Below are positions 40,587 through 48,458 of a stretch of 64,000 bases of DNA, piece after piece. Both the position numbers and the translations under genes were made by a program. The notes under the pieces were generated by a model. The model had not been told where the DNA came from. It saw nothing but the letters and a program-made list of their open reading frames with translations, and searched no databases. Positions within the stretch are counted from its first letter, which is position 1. Every line of letters begins with the position of its first letter. The DNA comes from Engraulis encrasicolus (lineage: Eukaryota; Chordata; Actinopteri; Clupeiformes; Engraulidae). The stretch is from assembly GCF_034702125.1 (NCBI RefSeq), contig NC_085861.1, positions 56,623,350 to 56,687,349 of the forward strand. Direction: 5' to 3'.

Positions 40587-43114
40587 CTGTGGGGGCTTTT
40601 GTGAATGCGAGGTGGAGGAGCCGTTTCAGAGGTGGCCTAAACGTAAAGGGGGAAAAAAAAAGTCTGCAACAGACTGCTGTTGCATGCGCCATGCCGAAGG
40701 CGACCAAGACCACACACCTAGCAAGGTGCAGTCGCCAAGGCTTACCACACTTTCTATGTTCCATGCCCACTATTTTGGAACCACGTCAATTACAATCCAT
40801 GTGTTTGAGGCTCCATGACGCACCGTTGTTATGCAAGAATGGAACACTGAGGTCAATGGGATTAGCCCAACTCTTACTTCCATGGCTCTGCCCTGGCTCC
40901 ATCAGTGTGGCTTTACTCCAACTGGTGCCCGCTCACCTGCTCTGGGTGCTCGCTGCCCACCAGCTCCGCTACGGTGTTGAAGGAGTCGACATCTGGGAAC
41001 GTTTGGGCGCCCATGTGCAGCCGCACCACAATCTTCAGGCCTCGTCGAGCCATGCGTGCCATCATCTCGGCATCTTCCACAGTGATGCAGGCGGTGGGAA
41101 TCTGCCGCACCCCGGGCTGATACCACTGCCAACCCGTGTGGGGACTACAAAACAAAATTACATTGCCTTTATTGTAACTAAAAAAACACATGTTCATAAA
41201 CTGTCACCAGCTTAACAAGTAAATTTAACTTTAACATCTTATTTGTATTAGCAATCAAGAGCACACAGCGAGTGTATACTTGCCATTTTTTTAATCTTGG
41301 GCATTTAAGCCACATGATGTTTGATTAAAAACCTACAACCTTCCCATTCCAAGACCAACTGCCTAACCACTGGGCCACAGCTGCCTCATCATGGCTACAG
41401 TTTGTATACAGACAATGGGTACCACCAGGTAACCAGCTCTCAGAAGCTATACATTCAGGACCTTTGCCATTCAGTCCAAAGAGAAGTGAACCAAACTGAC
41501 AAAAGTGATCAAGAACAAGAGCATAGTTGTTCATTCACTGCCATCCATTTGCGGCTGCCCGTTTGGCCCACCCAGCGTGCAAAGCATTTGGAGGGAAAAC
41601 GTGCCAACTGGGTCTGTAGAGAGACCTTGGAAGAGGCGTTTGCATAAGTACCTGTTGATGGAGAACGGAGTGATGGAGCGGATGAGGGAGGCCACAGCTC
41701 CCACCTTGGCGGCCTCGGAGGCCCCGTCAGCACGATAGGCCACAGTCTCCTCGTAGCTGACAAACGGCTGGTTGTACACCACGATCTTGCCTTTGGCCTC
41801 GCTGCCCCGTCTCCTCAGCTCTTGAAAAGACTCGACCACCAGAACCTCTGCCTCGATTCCTATCAGTAACACAAGGCAGCATAGACACAAGACGTTAATG
41901 ATTGTACTGACAATGTCCTACGCAAATTTATTCAGTTAAATTGCTACTTTTGTTGAAGCAGTAATAAGGGGGCATTTTCTCAATTGTCATTTCTCCCACA
42001 TGTGAACACATCAACGAAGTGAATCATTTCAAACTAGAGCATGTGGGGGGGAAAACTCAGTCCATGTATGTCATGTGAAAATCCACGGGGCAGAGGGGAG
42101 ATGTGAAAAAGGGAAGAACCTACAACAAGAATGCTAAACAGCCTCTAACTGGACATAATTTAAGGAAGTGGTCAAATATGTTCTTAACGATAGAGGGGGA
42201 AATCCATTGAAGTAATGTTTCATTGAAGCTGACTGCGCAAAACAAGAGTTCATAGACATCTTGTCAGCTTTATTTTGGTGGTAGATAACCACAACATCCT
42301 CCTTAGATCATGCAATCTTTACCGCAAAAGTCAGGCCTCAAAAGGGCAAGGCCATCATCAAGGCCATCATCCATCTTGCAATGTAGATTTCTGCTTGCAT
42401 AGGGCTCCAAATTCAATTTTTGCGTCGCTAGCGAAGGTGTCAATTTAGAGTCATGCATACATATAATTCATCTTTATAAAACTGAAAGGGCAACAAAGAG
42501 GTAAGAAATCTGTCTATCTTCCTTGGCAGATGTGTGCACTCAACCCGCAAAAATCCATCCGAGTGTGGGTGCCTAAATTGGGGACGCCAACCTCAGATTT
42601 AAGGACACCAAAATATTGTGACAATGAATTAATTAAGTAACTAGAATATCAATTTCTTCTTACCTTGGCTGGGTGTCCCAACACTACTACCCAGGCCGAG
42701 GATGGCCATAGTGTGATTTCGTGGAAGGACCATCACAGCACTCTCGTGACCCCTCACCCAGTGTGGAATCTTCGCTGGTTCCAAATGCACGTTCTCCAAG
42801 CCGTCTTGAATGAGAGCGTTGTGCATGTATTTAATTGCGAGGTCCAAGTTTTTTGACCCACTTATCCGATTTCCCACTGTGTCGGTGAAGACAGCCAGTC
42901 GCTCATATGATCGATTTTGTGCTTTGCCATTCATTGCCAGGTCAATTATTTTTAGGGCCACATCTTTGTATCCAGATATTTGTGTTGCAATGTCGGCAAA
43001 AGAGCCACCTTGGTTTGGGTTACAATGCAGAGATGGAGGTAGAAGCATGAACATCAGCAACGGCAGCAGCATCTTTAAGCGTCTGGCTTTCAAACGAATA
43101 CATGTCTCCATCAT
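16776..43114 (-). CDS. cpq: Carboxypeptidase Q, complete coding set of seven exons
   Basis: Secreted or lysosomal zinc dipeptidase of peptidase family M28 (plasma glutamate carboxypeptidase). The coding exons on the minus strand are 43114-42664, 41859-41652, 41144-40937, 28800-28689, 27015-26924, 19987-19786 and 16936-16776. Each has GT/AG boundaries, and the phases (1, 2, 0, 1, 0, 1) join without a gap to 1434 bases, or 477 residues, close to the roughly 472 of the mammalian protein. A hydrophobic signal peptide covers about residues 1-31. The di-zinc ligands expected for M28 are all present: H296, D308, E343, D370 and H440, with E342 as the likely general base. The start is the first of two adjacent ATGs directly after a splice acceptor, so a non-coding first exon is likely upstream. 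Introns of 12.1, 6.9 and 2.8 kb carry most of the repeats. No frameshift or missing key residue was seen, so the gene looks functional. Confidence 0.96.
16937..19785 (-). other. cpq: cpq intron before the last coding exon
   Basis: The intron has an isolated hAT-type end at 17053 (CAGTGGCGGCTGG), a CAT trinucleotide run near 17390-17415 and otherwise unremarkable sequence. No other exon-like frame with splice sites was seen. Confidence 0.6.
19786..19987 (-). CDS. cpq: cpq coding exon 6
   Basis: This 202-base exon goes from phase 0 to phase 1 and encodes ANISNFDLVMESDLGTFAPL, GLQFTGSKQARAVMQEVVKL and HGEGTDIDMWMQAGVPG. D370 in MESD is a zinc ligand. The acceptor is ctccaag|GCCAAC and the donor is GTGCCAG|gtgagc. 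Two N-glycosylation sequons (NIS and NTT) are present. Confidence 0.95.
20073..20426 (+). mobile_element. TTAA MITE, family I, copy 4
   Basis: TTAA at 20069-20072 and 20427-20430 flanks 354 bases beginning AAGGTGCACTGCG and ending CACAGTGCACCT. The internal blocks TGCTGCCCATTCAC and ATGAGCAGCATAGC identify the family. Confidence 0.88.
20600..21640. repeat. Composite satellite element with a 140-base tandem array
   Basis: Inverted end motifs TATCCCCGAAACGCG near 20606 and CGCGTTTCGGGGATAT near 21621 enclose the unit. Between 21120 and 21560 a 140-base repeat occurs about three times, with blocks CATCCACCCGGTCAG, AATTCGGCCATCTTGAA, AAACTCGAATCAGTTCATGA and CATTCACACA at exact 140-base steps (21244, 21384, 21524). 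A GC-rich tail with GGCGGCGGCG follows. No coding sequence. It is interrupted by the hAT MITE at 20761. Confidence 0.75.
20761..21119. mobile_element. hAT-type foldback MITE inside the satellite
   Basis: The 359-base element starts GGTAATACTGTTTTAATGG and ends in the inverted form CCATTAAAATAAGGTGTTACC. The arms are about 100 bases each, built of GTGTAATA and TGTTACAC motifs. Perfect 8-base duplications GGGCAAAT lie at 20753-20760 and 21120-21127. The right flank continues directly into the satellite unit (CAATCCACCCAGTCAG), so insertion was into the array. Confidence 0.85.
22600..22930 (+). repeat. Left arm of a 3.7-kb separated inverted repeat
   Basis: It contains GCAATGGGTGTAAGAATCG, GATACAAGCATGAAACTTGG, ATCAGGGGTGGAGCCACTCA and TGCATAGCAACGGTTGCTAG. 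The same series, in reverse orientation and about 80-90 percent alike, appears at 26010-26330. No terminal duplication was found, so these may be two independent inverted copies of one dispersed family. Confidence 0.75.
23911..23985 (+). repeat. Two-copy 37-base tandem repeat
   Basis: TGCGGACATTTAGGACAACA begins at 23911 and recurs with one change at 23948, each followed by GGTACACTTGAAAA. Confidence 0.85.
24285..24613 (-). mobile_element. tRNA-derived SINE, family A, near full length
   Basis: Read on the minus strand it starts GGGGCAGTCATGGGTAAGCG, an A-box-like head, followed by a B-box-like GCCTGTTCGACTCCCGACC. A unique body follows (TGGAGGAGGATGG and AAGGGAGCACTGTGGCAGGA on the plus strand). 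Other pieces of the family lie at 39505-39560, 54009-54184 and 62371-62456. Confidence 0.75.
26010..26330 (-). repeat. Right arm of the separated inverted repeat
   Basis: It is the reverse complement of 22600-22930: CTAGCAACCGTTGCTATGCA, GTGGCTCCACCCCTGATATT, CCAAGTTTCATGCTTGTATC and ACACCCATTGCTCGG. It ends about 600 bases from cpq coding exon 5. Confidence 0.75.
26924..27015 (-). CDS. cpq: cpq coding exon 5 (catalytic glutamate exon)
   Basis: This 92-base exon goes from phase 1 to phase 0 and encodes LRPKRTIRMVLWTAEEPGGV and GARQYFEQHK. The adjacent E342 and E343 in TAEE are the expected general base and zinc ligand. The acceptor is cccacag|GCTTG and the donor is CACAAA|gtgaat. The donor lacks the usual G at the last exon base, but the next exon joins in the right frame and continues the conserved protein. 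Confidence 0.93.
27016..28688 (-). other. cpq: cpq intron between coding exons 4 and 5
   Basis: The intron is mainly one hAT MITE (27165-27759). The remaining sequence, 27770-28688, shows no recognised feature beyond short frames. Confidence 0.6.
27165..27759 (+). mobile_element. hAT-type MITE with exact 8-base duplication
   Basis: The 595-base element starts CAGGGATCCCAAAACTAAGG and ends AAAGTTTGGGGACCCCTG. CTCTGGAC occurs directly on both sides (27157-27164, 27760-27767). The AT-rich interior has no transposase. It lies 150 bases upstream (in gene terms) of the acceptor of cpq coding exon 5. Confidence 0.92.
28689..28800 (-). CDS. cpq: cpq coding exon 4 (first zinc-ligand exon)
   Basis: This 112-base exon goes from phase 0 to phase 1 and encodes VVLLSGHLDSWDVGQGAMDD, GGGVAISWEALS and LLRDL. 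It carries the M28 signature with zinc ligand H296 in SGHLDSWD and the bridging aspartate D308 in AMDDGGG. The acceptor is ctctcag|GTGGTG and the donor is CCTTG|gtgaga. It is separated from coding exon 3 by 12.1 kb. Confidence 0.95.
28847..29212 (+). repeat. Direct duplication enclosing a short MITE-like repeat
   Basis: About 28847-28925 and 29112-29212 are diverged copies (AGTACAAATCAACTGGTGTC versus AGTACAAGTCAACTGGTGTC, then AATGCTTAGGCGAGGAAAGG versus AATGCCTAAGAAGCAAGGAA). Between them, 28934-29115 runs from CAGTGTTGCCAGTTGG to TAGCAACACTG and has a diverged relative at 32829-33010. No 8-base duplication flanks the inner element. Confidence 0.65.
32553..32765 (+). mobile_element. tRNA-derived SINE, family B
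   Basis: The head GGGGCAGCCATAGCTCAATG is followed by a perfect B-box, GGTTCAAATCC. The body is AAGTGCTCTTGAGCGAGGCA and CACCTAACCCTGCATTGCTCC, and the tail TTGGATAAAAAGCATCAGCTA ends in AATGCAATG. This is the fullest copy of the most common SINE in the window. Confidence 0.85.
33162..33375 (+). mobile_element. tRNA-derived SINE, family B, diverged copy
   Basis: The blocks CCATGACTAAAGTGCCCTTG, AGCAAGGCACCTAATCCCAG and the tail GTGAAATGAAATG place it in family B. The tRNA-like head is worn. Confidence 0.7.
33478..33734 (+). mobile_element. hAT-type MITE with TAGGGGTGT ends, copy 1
   Basis: It starts TAGGGGTGTTAATCACAGCC and ends ATTATTTACGCCCCTA. Flanking 8-mers GCAGGCTC and GCAGGCAC match at seven of eight. 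ATCGATT-like motifs are repeated inside. The second copy at 38350 is in inverted orientation. Confidence 0.85.
34165..34280 (+). mobile_element. tRNA-derived SINE, family C, copy 1
   Basis: The head AGCCCTACCGGTAGGGCAGT and the B-box GGTTCAATTCCGGCCCGGGT are followed by TCATTTGC. The same B-box context occurs at 60188-60340. It is not a functional tRNA gene: the cloverleaf does not form and unrelated sequence follows. Confidence 0.7.
37192..37380 (-). mobile_element. tRNA-derived SINE, family B, minus orientation
   Basis: The plus strand reads CATTATACTTCGCTAACGCT, then GTCCATGGAGCAATGTAGGG and TTGCTCAAGGGCACTTCAGC, the reverse complement of the family B body and tail. Confidence 0.75.
38350..38629 (-). 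mobile_element. hAT-type MITE with TAGGGGTGT ends, copy 2
   Basis: It starts TAGGAGTGTAAATAATAAAT and ends GGAGGCTGTGATTTACACCC then TTA. Flanking 8-mers CCCAACAC and CCTAACAC match at seven of eight. Inner text (TGGGGCATTCTTAAGTATCG) matches copy 1 in reverse. Confidence 0.85.
39505..39560 (-). mobile_element. SINE family A fragment
   Basis: AAGGGAGCAGTGTGGCAGGA followed by CGGTACCATGCTCAGG matches the body of the copy at 24285-24613. Confidence 0.6.
39806..39848 (+). repeat. Short dispersed repeat, inverted copy at 45584-45620
   Basis: ATGGTAGTATTATGGGATGG then TCAGGACCAGGCTA is the exact or near-exact reverse complement of TAGCCTGGTCCTGACCATCC then CATAATACTACCAT at 45584-45620. It may be the end of a longer, unrecognised element. 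Confidence 0.6.
40525..40586 (+). repeat. 62-base G tract
   Basis: The run is broken once by T at 40534, leaving 52 G in a row. It could form G-quadruplexes on the plus strand. Its exact length is doubtful because such runs are hard to sequence. The poly-Gly and poly-Pro frames across it are artefacts. Confidence 0.95.
40737..40892 (+). repeat. Dispersed repeat D, copy 1
   Basis: It shares ordered blocks with 47484-47624: CACTTTCTATGTTCCATGCC versus CACTTTCTGTGTTCAACGCC, GGCTCCATGA, and GTCAATGGGATTAGCC then CAACTCTTACTTCCATGGCT. It is about 45 bases from cpq coding exon 3. Confidence 0.7.
40937..41144 (-). CDS. cpq: cpq coding exon 3
   Basis: This 208-base exon enters in phase 2 and leaves in phase 0. 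It encodes SPHTGWQWYQPGVRQIPTAC, ITVEDAEMMARMARRGLKIV and DSFNTVAELVGSEHPEQ. The last motif leads into the catalytic domain, which begins in the next exon. The acceptor is ttgtag|TCCCC and the donor is GAGCAG|gtgagc. A dispersed repeat copy (40737-40892) sits only about 45 bases past the donor. Confidence 0.94.
41145..41651 (-). other. cpq: cpq intron between coding exons 2 and 3
   Basis: The intron holds a SINE family B head fragment on the minus strand at 41325-41402 (AACCACTGGGCCACAGCTGC on the plus strand). Nothing else is recognised in its 507 bases. Confidence 0.7.
41652..41859 (-). CDS. cpq: cpq coding exon 2
   Basis: This 208-base exon enters in phase 1 and leaves in phase 2. It encodes the segment with EAEVLVVESFQELRRRG, GKIVVYNQPFVSYEETVAYR and AAKVGAVASLIRSITPFSIN, matching the protease-associated-like region of carboxypeptidase Q. 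The acceptor is gatag|GAATC and the donor is CAACAG|gtactt. No stop or frameshift interrupts it. Confidence 0.94.
41860..42663 (-). other. cpq: cpq intron between coding exons 1 and 2
   Basis: This 804-base intron contains no recognised repeat or exon-like frame. Confidence 0.7.
42664..43114 (-). CDS. cpq: cpq coding exon 1 (signal peptide and N-terminal region)
   Basis: The exon encodes residues 1-150 plus one base of the next codon. It opens with two methionines and a basic then Leu-rich stretch (LLPLLMFMLLPP) that reads as a secretion signal. It continues with the conserved N-terminal region (AVFTDTVGNRISGSKNLDLA) and an N-x-S sequon (QNRS). The acceptor is a pyrimidine-rich tract ending ctag directly before ATGATGG. 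The donor is CCAAG|gtaag. Because the exon begins exactly at the ATG, translation starts in the second transcript exon. A third in-frame Met at residue 15 is a less likely start, since it would shorten the basic n-region. Confidence 0.95.
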
Positions 43115-43500
43115 CTAGGGAAAGAGTAATGCATCGTATCAGCTTGGAGATAAGTTCAGTGAAATGTGTAAAACTTTTCAAAGAGATGTGAATGTCGGAA
43201 GTATTACTTTAGCTAGCCAACAACACACGACGTAGGCTACAAAAGAGAATTAAACGTGCCAAGCTAAGCTGCGCGACACCAAAAACATCAGAAAAACATA
43301 CATGTAACTGACTAAATGCTGTAGAAATAAACGTCATGCTATTTAAATGCAGACAGAATAAATTAAGACATACGCACAGAACACAACAAACCTCCAATAT
43401 TTTGAAGACTGAACGCCAAATGAGTACGGGACGCCACTTAGAACAAACATAGCGTCTTTTATCAAAACGCGAATTTAAAGAGTTGCAGAGCAGCTGGTTC
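43115..43500 (-). promoter_or_regulatory. cpq: Likely cpq first intron, non-coding first exon and promoter zone
   Basis: The coding region begins exactly at a splice acceptor, so a 5' non-coding exon must lie to the right. A possible donor (GGAG|gttt) on the minus strand sits near 43392. The stretch is free of recognised repeats up to 43500. I see no decisive core promoter or CpG island, so the position is an inference. Confidence 0.3.
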
Positions 43501-43668
43501 TAATCAGGTCATCAGTCAGCTAATTCGTGTCCAATACACAGAATAAACTTTCTTATGGCACCTCCAGTCTCAATATTTTATTTCTTATAGTTTTTTTTCA
43601 CTTTCTTATAGAATATCTAAATGTGGATATAATTCACAAATTTACAATTAACTTTCAGTTGAACTTAA

Positions 43669-44293
43669 AGGATTTATCCGGAGTTGGAACAAATTTGCCT
43701 GTTTTTTGCATGTTTGGGATGAAATACAGTCACTCTAGAGCAAAATCAAGGCAAAAGGATGCGTTTTGAGAAAGTTTGATAATATCACGTTAGCCTCGTT
43801 AGCCATATCAGCTATGCAATATGAAAGATGCGGGCATCGTTTTTCGGCGGTTACACACATTTCAAAAACACAACATTTTAAAGTCTTGCACAGCTCAAAA
43901 CAACGTCACACTTACCTCGTAATATGTTGAGGGTATCCACACATAAACCGAAGTGTCCAAAGTCCTTCATGTATTCTTGAAAGGTCTGCAGAATGTGTTT
44001 TATGAAGCTACTACCTTGAGAATATCTAAATTACGGTCAAGACAACTATTTGACACTAAAGCCCACCAAGTAGATTGCCGAGTGCGTCGCACCATCAGCT
44101 ATGATTATTTCCATAGCGAGTAACCACAGCTGATGGTGCGACGCACTCGGCAATCTACTTGGTGGGCTTTAGTGTCAAATAGTTGTCTTGACCGTAATTT
44201 AGATATTCTCAAGGTTGTATTTCAATACAAGACTGTATTTCATCCCAAACATGCAAAAAACAGGCAAATTTGTTCCAACTCCGGATAAATCCT
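43669..44293. mobile_element. TTAA-flanked foldback transposon with an inner perfect palindrome
   Basis: The 625-base element has ends AGGATTTATCCGGAGTTGGA and the inverted TCCAACTCCGGATAAATCCT, with TTAA on both sides (43665-43668, 44294-44297). The outer TIRs are about 62 bases. Inside, arms of 87 bases at 44014-44100 and 44128-44214 are exact reverse complements around a 27-base loop. No coding capacity was seen. TTAA suggests a piggyBac or Kolobok-type mobiliser. It lies about 550 bases upstream of the cpq ATG. Confidence 0.92.
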
Positions 44294-44767
44294 TTAAGGC
44301 CTATGTCAAATGCAAACTATCACAAGCAAGCACACATTCCATGAAACCGTCTAACTAGGCCTTGCATTATCAAACAGTGTGTGAATGTGTATGTGTGTCT
44401 ATACATTTTTAAAAAATATTTATCATAGGCTATATCATTGTATATAGATAGTTCTTTTATTTTAACCGATTGCACAAATAATTTGCAGCAGATAGTTGTC
44501 GTGACAGTAGTCTGATTTTCAGAAAGAGCATTTGAGTTTTGCTTAACCTCCACCTTTTACCCATAGGCTTATTCCTCACTATTCAGAAAGCAGGTGCCAC
44601 CAGCCAGGCAGGCCTCAAGTTTACAGTTGGTCAGGCCAAAGTTCTTTTGTCCAGTTGAGTTAATCATTTTGGGGGCAAAAATAGAATAAATTGGAAGTTA
44701 GAATATAATACATTGATTTTTTGGACATTTCTATGAGGTGTCCTGAACGACATTAAAAATTCTTTAA

Positions 44768-45017
44768 GGTGCACTGTGTCAGATCTTTAGTTGTTTATTT
44801 AAAGAATTCATGCTACCCATTCATGTCCACTAATGTTGCCTTTTTCATGAATACAGCCTACCATCACCATCAAATTGGGAAAATTGCACTTTTCATACAT
44901 GAACCTTCTCATCCATGGATCTTCTCCATGGTCCACCATGTTGAATTTCCAGAAATAGACATTTTTAGCTGCAAAAATTAATGTAATAAACAACTAAAAA
45001 TCTTACACAGTGCACCT
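44768..45017 (+). mobile_element. TTAA MITE, family I, internally shortened copy
   Basis: TTAA at 44764-44767 and 45018-45021 flanks only 250 bases. The left half (AGTTGTTTATTTAAAGAATT, GCACTTTTCATACATGAACC) is present, but about 100 bases before the right end (CACAGTGCACCT) are missing compared with other copies. Confidence 0.85.
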
Positions 45018-45705
45018 TTAAGTTTAATTTTGATAGGAGTGAAAGTTAAGCCGCTATTGTTGTGTTGCCTGGCTGTATGGCTATTTACATTATCTACAGT
45101 AGGCCTATGTAGGATAAATGAGAACTGAACAAACTTCCCCATCTAGGATTTCTGAGGACTTTTAGTGTGTTGTTCTAGACACGGCATATGGTCTGAGCTG
45201 AAAAACCTTCTCTTACAATTAATCTGACAGAAAATGCTACTTTGACAGGACAATTGTCTAAAAATCAATTTTGTTTCTCCCGTCTTTACCTCTGGCCTCT
45301 TCCCTTGGTGTTTCCCACCCCAGCTGAAGTAAACCAAAATCCAGGTTTCCCTGCTGTCAAGTAGCACAGGACAGCTTTGCCCACATTCAATATCCTGCTA
45401 GCAAATAATACATTAAGAAACTTTTGCATGACATTTAATGAAAGCTGTGACCAGCCTCAATGATGACCAGCCTCGCGTCACAAGGCAGGTAAGAAAGGAG
45501 GTAAGGACCGGACGAGCTGTAGGCCTACATGTGGTCTGCAAATGAAACGTATCCAATATTGTTGCCATGCCATAAAATATATAGCCTGGTCCTGACCATC
45601 CCATAATACTACCATTTCATCCTTATGCGGAAGTACATGGATGACTCGCGAGGCTATAAAATATACTTCCACAGAGTGCTTTAGTGAAATTGACAGACAA
45701 CAACC

Positions 45706-45818
45706 ATGTCTCAGATGGCGCACTTGTGCACTTCGAACACTATGTTTCAGTGCGTAACCAGTACGCCATACTCCTAAACCTAGTGCCTGTGAAGTGCACA
45801 AGTGCGCCATCTGAGACA
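45706..45818. mobile_element. Small inverted-repeat element, about 113 bases
   Basis: The ends TGTCTCAGATGGCGCACTTG and its reverse complement CAAGTGCGCCATCTGAGACA enclose a short spacer; the TIR is about 27 bases. CAACC occurs directly on each side (45701-45705, 45819-45823), a possible 5-base duplication. The superfamily is unknown. Confidence 0.7.
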
Positions 45819-46954
45819 CAACCGGAGTATGGGATGGAAAACGGAACAAAATACTGTTGTTTGACTTGATGTGAAACAGCCAGTTGTCAGAAAACAGTTG
45901 TGCCATATCTGATCCAACCAGTTTAGATGATCATAATGACTACACAAATTATCTAGGAAGTACATTGGCCAACACATGAACTCGAATACACATACACAAA
46001 CACAAATATTGTTTTGCCACTGCCAGATACCAGATCTAACACACAGGCTGCATATTGTTTTAACACTTGAGATTCATTAACATGATCTGCATTGTACAGA
46101 AAAAAGGACATGCAAGTGTTTTACACATCTCCCATTTCTTTTATTTCATAGCTGTAGGCACTTTAAGAACATACATTTTTTAATCCTTATAACACAGATT
46201 AAGTTGTATATAAATTAATGTCATCTATAAATTATTGTGTATTAAAATATACAAACTAAAATCTTTGATGTAAAACTGGTCAGGTATAAAAAGAAATTAT
46301 GGATGGCAAAAAATACCCTCAAAGTGGACATGGGCAAATAGAACACTGAACATTCATCATGAGCTCTGTGCTAAACACAGATATGAACCAGGCCAAGCAA
46401 GTACCTCAGTGTCATAATACTAAATAGGAGATATTCATTGTAACTCATTTGTGGTTTTACAGTTTTAAAAAATTAAATATGACAAAGCAACCATGAATGA
46501 TCAAGTAACAGTTATTAACCTGGATAATCAACCGGCTGCTCTATCCAGCATGATGACGCATTCGCTCACCATCCTAAAAATATCAATTGTCCTCTGTAGA
46601 ATACATGTACAACTCAAAACCACCTCCATTCTAAATATTCATGTTGCCCATGTATAATCAAGACACAATTTTTGTTGTTTGTTGTCTTTGTTTGTCTTTG
46701 GTCTGTCTACTCAAAACCTTTTATTTTACCGTCAAAAAAATGCTCACTTTTATCCCCTTAGTAATGACACATACAAATGCGAAATTAACAACAGAAGCTC
46801 TACAATGCTAGACAGAGACGAGGGAAGGCAGTCAAAACACCTACAGTAAGTGAAGACAATGGGAGCAGACACGATGGTACTAGATGTTTGTGGATCAACT
46901 GCAGGGTTCCATTCACATGCCATTTCTGCATATAACAACACACTTTTTCCTGGC

Positions 46955-47152
46955 GGGTATACCAAAGAACCTGGATCAGTTGAAAACCAGGTTAAGTTAG
47001 CCTTAAGGTAGTGGTAAATCATCTAATAGAAGAGCCTGGAGTCCTCATTTCCATAACCAAATGACATCTGTGGGCTTTTAGCAGGTTTACCACTTCCTGT
47101 ACCATAGGTTAACTTAGCCAGGTTTATCACTTAACATGTTCAGACCATACCC
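46955..47152 (+). mobile_element. MITE family III, copy 1
   Basis: It starts GGGTATACCAAAGAACCTGG and ends TTAACATGTTCAGACCATAC then CC. The blocks TTAAGTTAGCC and GGTTTATCACTTAAC recur at 56847-57044 and, inverted, at 58993-59200. It lies within the probable sdc2 3' UTR. Confidence 0.7.
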
Positions 47153-47483
47153 CTTTGATGGATAGATGGTTAACATGGTCCTTCAGCATTTTTAGGTGGC
47201 GCATCCAGGTGCATAGAGTTGTTACTGTGCCTGGTCTGTTTTGTGCACACTGTGCTTGATGTACAGCAGGCTACATGCCTTCCTGCTGGAGAATAGAGGA
47301 CACTTAGGAGGAACTGCCTGACTAGACATACTTGTACAACCCAGAGCCATGGAATTCAGAGTTGTGACAACTGCGGTACAGGAAGTCAGTTGGTGACATG
47401 ATTCACATAGCGGCTTTCTTTTTGCTAGAGACCTAACACAGAACCACTACATAACAAGCAAAGATGAAATTTACCTTTACTGC

Positions 47484-47624
47484 ACTTTCTGTGTTCAACG
47501 CCCACTTCCTGGAACAATGTCAATGACGATCAGTGTGCTAAAGGCTCCATGAGCCGCCATCTTTGTTTAATAATGAAACAGAGATGTCAATGGGATTAGC
47601 CTAACTCTTACTTCCATGGCTCTG
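47484..47624 (+). repeat. Dispersed repeat D, copy 2
   Basis: It is the second copy of the repeat at 40737-40892, in the same orientation, inside the probable sdc2 3' UTR. The shared block GTCAATGGGATTAGCC is the most alike part. Confidence 0.7.
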
Positions 47625-48294
47625 GTACGACCCATGAACACACAATGTGTACATGACACAAAATGAAACACTACATAATATTGTTTTAAAATGACACAGA
47701 TGACGCACATCTGCTTTGGAGGCTACTAATGCTGAGGAAAACTGTGGTCCAAAGCAAGGGCAGAGCAACAAACAACATTTGAAAAAAAGGCAGGAAATTT
47801 GTACCCTTTAAGGATAAGGGTCTTCTTGTACTCGTTAAGGATGAGGGTCTTCCATCTCCTGTTGCTACAGTCATGCCATACACCGTTTGAACATTTTAAA
47901 AATCTTTAAGAAACATTAATGAGACATTCATTATCAATGGTGGATGTGATGGAAAAAGATAGTACAGCACATTATTTTCAATATTTTTTTGTTCTTAAAA
48001 ACAGAAATATGTAGCGCTACACTTCAAAAGTAGTCCACAACTAAACATATTGTATGACTTATAAGAAATGTTTCACCGTCTCACATTTGAATGTACTTTT
48101 ACAACAACAGCAAAAAATACACAGTTTAAAAAAAAGTAACCTTTGAGATAAATTAAGCCCTATTTGGCTTGAAACAAAATTTGTGTTATTAAATTCCTTA
48201 TGCGAAGGCATCATGTAAAAGTTTTTTTTTCAGTCTAAAAAGATGACTTCTTGTGATGATGGTGGTGGTCTTTTCAAACACTGAAGTTGAGTCT

Positions 48295-48458
48295 TTAGGC
48301 ATAGAATTCCTTGGTAGGGGCCTTCTGGTAGGCTGACATGGGCGGCTTCCGTTCTCCCAAGTCATAGCTCCCTTCGTCTTTCTTCCTCATGCGGTACACC
48401 AGCAGCAGAATTAGGAAGATGGCAAACAGGAAGCCAATAACTCCACCTGCAATGACCG
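48295..48458 (-). CDS. sdc2: sdc2 exon 5, transmembrane and cytoplasmic domains
   Basis: It enters in phase 1 and encodes [20 protein letters not shown] then [30 protein letters not shown] and EFYA with a TAA stop. The GxxxG-like glycine spacing in the membrane segment, the C1 region and the PDZ-binding EFYA end are all intact. The acceptor is gttccag|CGGTC. Confidence 0.97.

Larger units (their letters stand above)
28801..40936 (-). other. cpq: cpq intron between coding exons 3 and 4
   Basis: This 12.1-kb intron contains SINEs (32553, 33162, 34165, 37192), two related MITEs (33478 and 38350), SINE fragment 39505-39560 and a long G run (40525). The stretches 29220-32540, 34300-37190 and 38640-39490 have no feature I recognise, only short simple-sequence tracts. 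Confidence 0.6.
43501..46119. other. Intergenic region between sdc2 and cpq
   Basis: It is about 2.6 kb and contains the foldback element, one MITE I copy, a repeat end at 45584-45620 and the small inverted-repeat element at 45706. The stretches 44300-44760 and 45030-45580 show nothing I recognise. Confidence 0.6.
46120..48294 (-). other. sdc2: Probable sdc2 3' untranslated region
   Basis: Minus-strand AATAAA signals lie at 46145-46140 and 46725-46720, giving a 3' UTR of about 1.6 to 2.2 kb. The stretch is AT-rich, with few open frames. It includes a MITE copy (46955-47152) and a dispersed repeat (47484-47624), which would be transcribed if the distal signal is used. The extent is inferred. 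Confidence 0.4.

Noticed and set aside
40481..41215. A 244-residue frame with a poly-Gly start on the plus strand
   Set aside because: It reads across the G tract and antisense to cpq coding exon 3; the minus strand has the real, phased exon.
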